Positions 6,935 to 10,772 of a DNA stretch of 10,772 nucleotides are shown in pieces; positions within the stretch are counted from its first letter, which is position 1, and every line of letters starts with the position of its first letter. Below the pieces are notes generated by a model that worked only from the letters and a program-made list of their open reading frames with translations, did no database searches and was not told the origin of the DNA. The position numbers and the translations under genes were made by a program. Source of the DNA: Porticoccaceae bacterium (GTDB lineage: Bacteria > Pseudomonadota > Gammaproteobacteria > Pseudomonadales > Porticoccaceae); assembly GCA_019090225.1 (NCBI GenBank), contig JAHRWI010000075.1:1-10772 (forward strand), given 5' to 3'.

Positions 6935-8218
6935 ATGCCTGAAATTTATCGACCCACTGAACCAGAACAATTGATCGATCTGATCCACTGGGCTCAATCC
7001 AGCAAGACTGTGCTGGCGATCAAAGGCTCTGGCAGTAAAGGTGCTATCGGCCATCCGGTGCCCAATGAGCATGTGTTAGATCTGACAGGTTTTGCTGGTA
7101 TTAGTCAATATGACCCGGTTGAACTGGTGCTCACCGCCGGAGCGGGTACCTCGCTACAAGAAGTCGAAACCTTGTTAGCCGAACACAATCAAATGCTAGC
7201 TTTTGAGCCGCCGGATTACTCGACCTTGTTCGACATCTCTAGTTTCGATATATCTAATCAAGAAGGAAAAAATGGCACGCTGGGTGGCATCCTGGCCGGA
7301 AACATCAGCGGCCCAAGACGTTTTTTTGCTGGTGCCGCGCGAGATCATTTTCTAGGTTTTAAAGCTGTCAGTGGTCGTGGTGAGCCATTTAAATCCGGCG
7401 GTCGCGTGGTCAAAAATGTTACCGGCTTTGATCTGTCCAAATTAATGGCTGGCTCCTGGGGCACACTGGCAGCCCTGTGGGAAGTCACCGTTAAGGTCTT
7501 ACCGGTACCTGAAAAAACGCGCACCCTACTTATTTTCGGGTTTGACCCTAAACAAGCCAATCAGCTCATGACGAAGGCAGCGACATCGCCCCATAGCATT
7601 AGCGCGGCAGCTTACCTGCCGCAAACCTTAACATCTCGATCAGCGGTTTCTTATCTGTCTTCCTCAGGGAGTTCTGTTACTGCCATCAGGCTGGAAGGCC
7701 CAGCTCCCTCGGTAAAATATCGACTAGAAGCTTTGAAAACATTATTCGGGATCGATGCCCCCCCACTGGAAGAGCTGCACGGCAAAAACTCCAGCACTTT
7801 TTGGTGTGAGATCGGAAATTTGAGTTTACTCAAGCCTAATCCACAAGATCAAATCGGCAATCCACTAAACCACATCTGGCGTTTGTCATTACCGCCTGCC
7901 ACAGGCTGGCAAGTGTTATCTGAACTAAGTAAGTTAGGAATTAGTGACTGGTTCCTGGACCAAGCAGGCGGAGCGGCATGGCTGGCCTGCCCAAAGACTA
8001 TCAATGCCGGTCAAATACGTGACAGCCTTATTGCCCAGGGCGGCCATGCAACGCTGTGGAGCGAGGGACAGTCATTGGCAAGCGCTAATACCCGGGATAA
8101 CGCGATAGAAGTTTTCCAGGCACAGCCAGAACCTTTGGCGGCGCTAACACGCCTGGTAAAAGCCAGTTTTGATCCAGCCGGAATCCTCAACCCCGGTCGC
8201 ATGTACCAGGAATTGTAG
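6935..8218 (+). CDS. glcE: Glycolate oxidase subunit GlcE (FAD-binding)
   Basis: The second FAD-binding subunit of glycolate dehydrogenase, homologous to the N-terminal half of GlcD and required for activity of the complex in E. coli. Visible motifs are IKGSGSKGAIGHPV (residues 29-42), the EPPDYS loop (91-96), TLGGILAGNISGPRR (115-129), the conserved FKSGGRVVKNVTGFDLSKLMAGSWGTL block (152-178), and the terminal FNPGRMY-type signature, here ILNPGRMYQEL. At 427 residues it is longer than E. coli GlcE (350). One visible insertion is at residues 97-113, built partly from a five-residue tandem repeat, and further length is spread through the middle. A TGA two codons upstream fixes the start; the AGGGA at 6916-6920 is rather far away, so translation may be coupled to glcD. 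It lies 14 bases before glcF. Confidence 0.94.
   Translation: MPEIYRPTEPEQLIDLIHWAQSSKTVLAIKGSGSKGAIGHPVPNEHVLDLTGFAGISQYDPVELVLTAGAGTSLQEVETLLAEHNQMLAFEPPDYSTLFDISSFDISNQEGKNGTLGGILAGNISGPRRFFAGAARDHFLGFKAVSGRGEPFKSGGRVVKNVTGFDLSKLMAGSWGTLAALWEVTVKVLPVPEKTRTLLIFGFDPKQANQLMTKAATSPHSISAAAYLPQTLTSRSAVSYLSSSGSSVTAIRLEGPAPSVKYRLEALKTLFGIDAPPLEELHGKNSSTFWCEIGNLSLLKPNPQDQIGNPLNHIWRLSLPPATGWQVLSELSKLGISDWFLDQAGGAAWLACPKTINAGQIRDSLIAQGGHATLWSEGQSLASANTRDNAIEVFQAQPEPLAALTRLVKASFDPAGILNPGRMYQEL
7229..7258 (+). repeat. 15-bp in-frame tandem duplication within glcE
   Basis: Two adjacent 15-base units encode FDISS (residues 99-103) and FDISN (104-108). They differ at a few mostly synonymous positions. 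They lie in a loop that is much shorter in E. coli GlcE, where the conserved EPPxY is followed almost directly by the WGG turn. The sequence shows the repeat directly; that the insertion grew by duplication is inference. Confidence 0.6.
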
Positions 8219-8232
8219 AGCGAACACAATCG

Positions 8233-9597
8233 ATGCAAACCCACTTTAGCGAAAGCCAACTGCAAATCCCCGCCATCCAAATAGCCGACGAGGTTCTGCG
8301 CAAATGCGTCCATTGCGGATTTTGTACCGCCACCTGCCCTACTTATCGCATCACCGGTGACGAACGAGAAAGCCCACGCGGGCGCATATCACTGATTCAA
8401 CACTTGCTTGAAAGCGGCGAAGCACCGACGGCAACCACTGTTGCCAACCTCGACCATTGCCTCTCCTGCCTGGCCTGCGAAAGTACCTGCCCTTCCGGGG
8501 TTTCCTACCGACGACTGATCGACCAGGGCCGCGAGTTAATCGAAGAAAAATACCGCCGCCCCTTGTTTGATCGCTCACTCCGGGCTTTGCTCGCCTGGCT
8601 CCTGCCGCGCAGAGACTGGTTTCGCCGTGCTCTTATTGCTGGGCGCTGGACCAAATCGGCCTTGAAGCAAGCTGGCAAGTATTCTGCGCCAATTAAAGCA
8701 TTGGCCGAGCTGATCCCCAGCAAGTCTGCTAATCAAACCAATACAAAAAGTGATGCAATTGCCCCCGGAGTTTATCTTGCACAAGGCGCAGAAATAAAGC
8801 GCGTCGCATTGATCATCGGCTGTGTGCAAAGTGTATTGGCACCTGAGATCGATGCAGCGGCTGTGCGAGTGCTAACCCGCCACGGCTGTACTGTGATCGT
8901 CCCCGAAGCATCGAAAGCCGGATGTTGTGGTGCCCTGCCTCATCACCTGGGTAAGCGCCCCCAGGGGCGGGAAATGGCCGAACTCAATATCACCAGCTGG
9001 CAGGCCATGCTAAATAACAAAGAGCACCCGCTAGATGCTGTCTTGATGACAGCATCAGGATGCAGCTCAATGCTTAAGGACTATCCCCATGTCTTAGAAG
9101 GCGCTATCGATTCAAAAACTTTATCCAGTTTAATTAAAGATATATCAGTTATTCTTAAAGATCTATTTGAGATTAAAAACCCTGTGATAGCCTATCAAAC
9201 CTCAAGTCCAAAGATCGTCGCCTGGCAAAACCCATGTTCGTTACAACACGGCCTAAAAGAAAAAACTGCACCAATCAGCGTTCTGGAAAGCTGCGGTTTT
9301 ACAGTTCGAGAACCTCTGGATGCTCACCTTTGTTGCGGCTCAGCAGGTACCTACAATCTCTTACAGCCGGAATTGGCAGGTAAACTGAGTGCAGAAAAAT
9401 CTTGTCGGCTGGCTGAAACGGGAGGAGAATTTGTCGTTAGCGGCAATATCGGTTGTATCACCCAGTTATCCAAAAACTTTAGTAACGAGGATACCTCCCA
9501 AGAACGCAAAGCTTTATCGGTCATCCACCTTAGCCAAATGATCGACTGGGCGACAGGTGGCCCGATGCCGGAAAATATTCGTCAAAACTCGAAGTAG
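8233..9597 (+). CDS. glcF: Glycolate oxidase iron-sulfur subunit GlcF
   Basis: The iron-sulfur subunit that carries electrons from the GlcD/GlcE flavins to the membrane quinone pool. Two ferredoxin-type [4Fe-4S] sites are complete: CVHCGFCTATCP (Cys25, 28, 31, 35) and CLSCLACESTCP (Cys76, 79, 82, 86). Two cysteine-rich CCG motifs follow: KAGCCGALPHHLG (residues 228-240) and HLCCGSAGTYNLL (365-377), with QNPCSLQH (332-339) and GNIGC nearby, as in heterodisulfide-reductase-like (DUF224) proteins. The N-terminus begins MQT, as in E. coli GlcF, which supports this start although the Shine-Dalgarno sequence is weak; coupling to glcE across 14 bases is likely. At 454 residues it is longer than E. 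coli GlcF (407), with extra length in the linker (about 150-188) and near residues 300-325, where the DNA turns AT-rich. Confidence 0.95.
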   Translation: MQTHFSESQLQIPAIQIADEVLRKCVHCGFCTATCPTYRITGDERESPRGRISLIQHLLESGEAPTATTVANLDHCLSCLACESTCPSGVSYRRLIDQGRELIEEKYRRPLFDRSLRALLAWLLPRRDWFRRALIAGRWTKSALKQAGKYSAPIKALAELIPSKSANQTNTKSDAIAPGVYLAQGAEIKRVALIIGCVQSVLAPEIDAAAVRVLTRHGCTVIVPEASKAGCCGALPHHLGKRPQGREMAELNITSWQAMLNNKEHPLDAVLMTASGCSSMLKDYPHVLEGAIDSKTLSSLIKDISVILKDLFEIKNPVIAYQTSSPKIVAWQNPCSLQHGLKEKTAPISVLESCGFTVREPLDAHLCCGSAGTYNLLQPELAGKLSAEKSCRLAETGGEFVVSGNIGCITQLSKNFSNEDTSQERKALSVIHLSQMIDWATGGPMPENIRQNSK

Positions 9598-9714
9598 CTA
9601 TCGACATCACGGCTTTCCATCATCAAGGCTGTCCGTCGTGAAGACCCTGTTTAATTCCAGAAAAATACTACAATAAATTGTTAAAATAACTATTCGAGAC
9701 AAAAGGAAATCAAC
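9598..9714 (+). promoter_or_regulatory. Gap after glcF: AT-rich probable promoter of the next gene
   Basis: The first 50 bases hold a weak inverted repeat (TCACGGC at 9607-9613 with GTCGTGA at 9635-9641, one G-U pair, long loop) and no U-rich tail, so it is a poor terminator. The next 50 bases are strongly AT-rich, with a TACAAT resembling a -10 box at 9669-9674 and a small palindrome GTTAAAATAAC at 9680-9690. AAAGGA about eight bases before the ATG at 9715 is a good ribosome site. A separate promoter for the LLM gene is plausible, but read-through from glcF is also possible. Confidence 0.35.
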
Positions 9715-10572
9715 ATGGAATTCGGCGCAGTATTCCCTCAAACAGAAATAGGTAATGACCCCATTGCTATCCGTGATTACGCTCAGGCTGCCGAAGATCT
9801 CGATTTTAGCCACTTGCTGCTCTATGATCATGTGCTCGGTGCAGACCGGGATCGCCCCGGCGGCTTCGATGGCCCTTACGATAAAGACACCCCATTCCAT
9901 GAACCCTTTGTCACCATGGGCTATTTGGCCTGCGCCACCACGACCATTGAGTTTTCCACCGCCGTACTCATTCTGCCCCAACGACAAACTGCGCTAGTGG
10001 CCAAACAAGCCGCTCAGGTTGATGTGCTCTCCGGTGGTCGTGTCAGGCTCGGTATCGGCACCGGCTGGAACCATATTGAATACGAAGCTCTCGGTGAGAA
10101 TTTCCACAATCGGGGCAAGCGCCAGGAAGAACAAGTGACATTGATGCGCGAACTATGGGCCAGTGACAGCGTCAGCTTCGAGGGCAAATGGCATAAGGTT
10201 AACCAGGCTGGACTTAATCCTCTGCCGATGCGTCAAATCCCGCTCTGGTTCGGCGGCACTGCAGATGCCGTTATTGAACGCGCTGCTCGCATGGGTGATG
10301 GCTGGTTTCCGCTATTCGGACATAAACAATCAAAACCGACTATTGAGCGGCTGCACGAACTGCTTGCAAAGAATGGTCGCGACCCAGCAGAATTTGGCAT
10401 TCAGGCTCAGGCGCAAATTGCCGGGGGCAATCCCGAGCGCTGGGCAGAAAATGCTGAAGCCTGGCGAAATATCGGCACCACTCACCTGGCCATCGCGACC
10501 ATGAATGCCGGCCTGAAAACCCCGCAGGATCATATTGATGCGATCCGCAACTATAAAGAGGCTACGGGCTGA
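9715..10572 (+). CDS. LLM-class F420-dependent oxidoreductase, TIGR03619-like
   Basis: A 285-residue luciferase-like TIM-barrel protein matching the pattern of the family named 'probable F420-dependent oxidoreductase, Rv2161c' (TIGR03619). Signatures: MEFGAVFPQTEIG (residues 1-13), LLLYDHVLGAD (34-44), the FHEPFVTMGYLA segment (61-72), ILPQRQTALVAKQAAQVDVL (86-105), SGGRVRLGIGTGWNHIEYEAL (106-126), FHNRGKRQEEQ (130-140), and PLWFGGTADAVIERAARMGDGW in the second half of the barrel. The length fits the family. The substrate is not known and the cofactor is inferred from the family name; FMN remains possible. It lies 117 bases after glcF on the same strand and converges on the next gene with only 15 bases between the stops. 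Confidence 0.92.
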   Translation: MEFGAVFPQTEIGNDPIAIRDYAQAAEDLDFSHLLLYDHVLGADRDRPGGFDGPYDKDTPFHEPFVTMGYLACATTTIEFSTAVLILPQRQTALVAKQAAQVDVLSGGRVRLGIGTGWNHIEYEALGENFHNRGKRQEEQVTLMRELWASDSVSFEGKWHKVNQAGLNPLPMRQIPLWFGGTADAVIERAARMGDGWFPLFGHKQSKPTIERLHELLAKNGRDPAEFGIQAQAQIAGGNPERWAENAEAWRNIGTTHLAIATMNAGLKTPQDHIDAIRNYKEATG

Positions 10573-10587
10573 AACCGAAACGAGCAC

Positions 10588-10772
10588 TCAGTTATTTGGC
10601 GTTTGGTACCCGGGGCTTATGTCGCTTACCCCATAAGGTGTTTCCAGCTTTACCCGCCACTGAGGCTCGCCTTTGTAAGATGATTTATAAACCCAGCCTT
10701 CAGTTTCGAGCCAGTGATCTTGCCAGGCTTCTACCGTCGCCCGGTCAAAATAATGCTGGTTCTCTGGATAAA
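10588..10772 (-). CDS. C-terminal end of an unrecognised protein, cut by the window edge
   Basis: On the minus strand one frame stays open from base 10770 to a TGA at 10588-10590, giving the last 60 residues of a protein whose N-terminus lies beyond the window; the other two minus frames stop early near the edge. The visible part is rich in aromatic and charged residues (several Trp and Tyr, as in EAWQDHWLETEGWVYK and GEPQWRVKLETPYG) and looks like a compact strand-rich domain end. I do not recognise the family. Its tail-to-tail placement against the LLM gene fits a real gene end. Confidence 0.55.
   Translation of the reverse strand, partial: YPENQHYFDRATVEAWQDHWLETEGWVYKSSYKGEPQWRVKLETPYGVSDISPGYQTPNN

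Noticed and set aside
5411..9597. glcD and glcE as a tandem duplication of one generic FAD oxidase gene, or glcD as a stand-alone D-lactate dehydrogenase
   Set aside because: Each protein carries subunit-specific terminal motifs (the HRCAELG tail in GlcD, NPGRMYQEL in GlcE), and glcF follows directly, so this is the ordinary three-subunit complex.
9607..9641. Inverted repeat after glcF as a Rho-independent terminator
   Set aside because: The seven-pair stem includes a G-U pair, spans a 21-base loop, and lacks a U-rich tail.
9607..9987. A 126-codon open frame on the minus strand across the start of the last LLM gene
   Set aside because: It overlaps the conserved N-terminal coding region of the LLM gene in antisense and has no recognisable features.

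Overview
The window looks like a piece of a Gammaproteobacterium chromosome of medium GC, probably a marine or environmental one. The main evidence is the glcDEF operon, whose three products follow the enterobacterial GlcD, GlcE and GlcF sequences closely, down to their N- and C-terminal motifs. Against that background the window holds an unusual number of enzymes from families named for the deazaflavin cofactor F420, which is best known from Actinobacteria and archaea. No rRNA, tRNA, CRISPR array, insertion sequence or phage gene was seen. Genes are tightly packed. The longest gap is 267 bases.

Layout. (1) 17-811, plus strand: an unrecognised protein with one N-terminal membrane segment; its reading frame is open to the left window edge. 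(2) 896-2287, plus strand: a two-gene unit. A small split-barrel (PPOX-class) protein resembling the Rv0121c-type F420 family, apparently starting at CTG, abuts a luciferase-like (LLM) oxidoreductase with no gap. (3) 5143 down to 2323, minus strand: a probable three-gene unit of an F420-type LLM oxidoreductase (TIGR03617-like), a glyoxalase II-type hydrolase, and a SAM-dependent methyltransferase. The methyltransferase start codon lies in the last unit of a four-copy 14-bp tandem repeat. (4) 5411-9597, plus strand, divergent from unit 3: glcD, glcE and glcF, the three-subunit glycolate (and D-lactate) dehydrogenase. A spaced direct repeat lies just upstream. (5) 9715-10572, plus strand: another F420-type LLM oxidoreductase (TIGR03619-like). 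(6) 10588-10772, minus strand: the C-terminal 60 residues of an unrecognised protein that runs off the right edge.

How the parts may work together. GlcDEF oxidises glycolate to glyoxylate, and related complexes also oxidise D-lactate. Glyoxalase II releases D-lactate from S-D-lactoylglutathione. Its divergent placement next to glcDEF would let methylglyoxal-derived D-lactate enter the respiratory chain. The PPOX-class protein and three LLM enzymes suggest a scattered set of flavin/deazaflavin redox enzymes with unknown substrates. Whether this organism makes F420 cannot be decided here, because no F420 biosynthesis gene is in view. I found no strong evidence for a wholly new system. The best leads are the repeat-built translation start, the probable CTG start, the F420-type enzyme set, and the glyoxalase/glycolate pairing.
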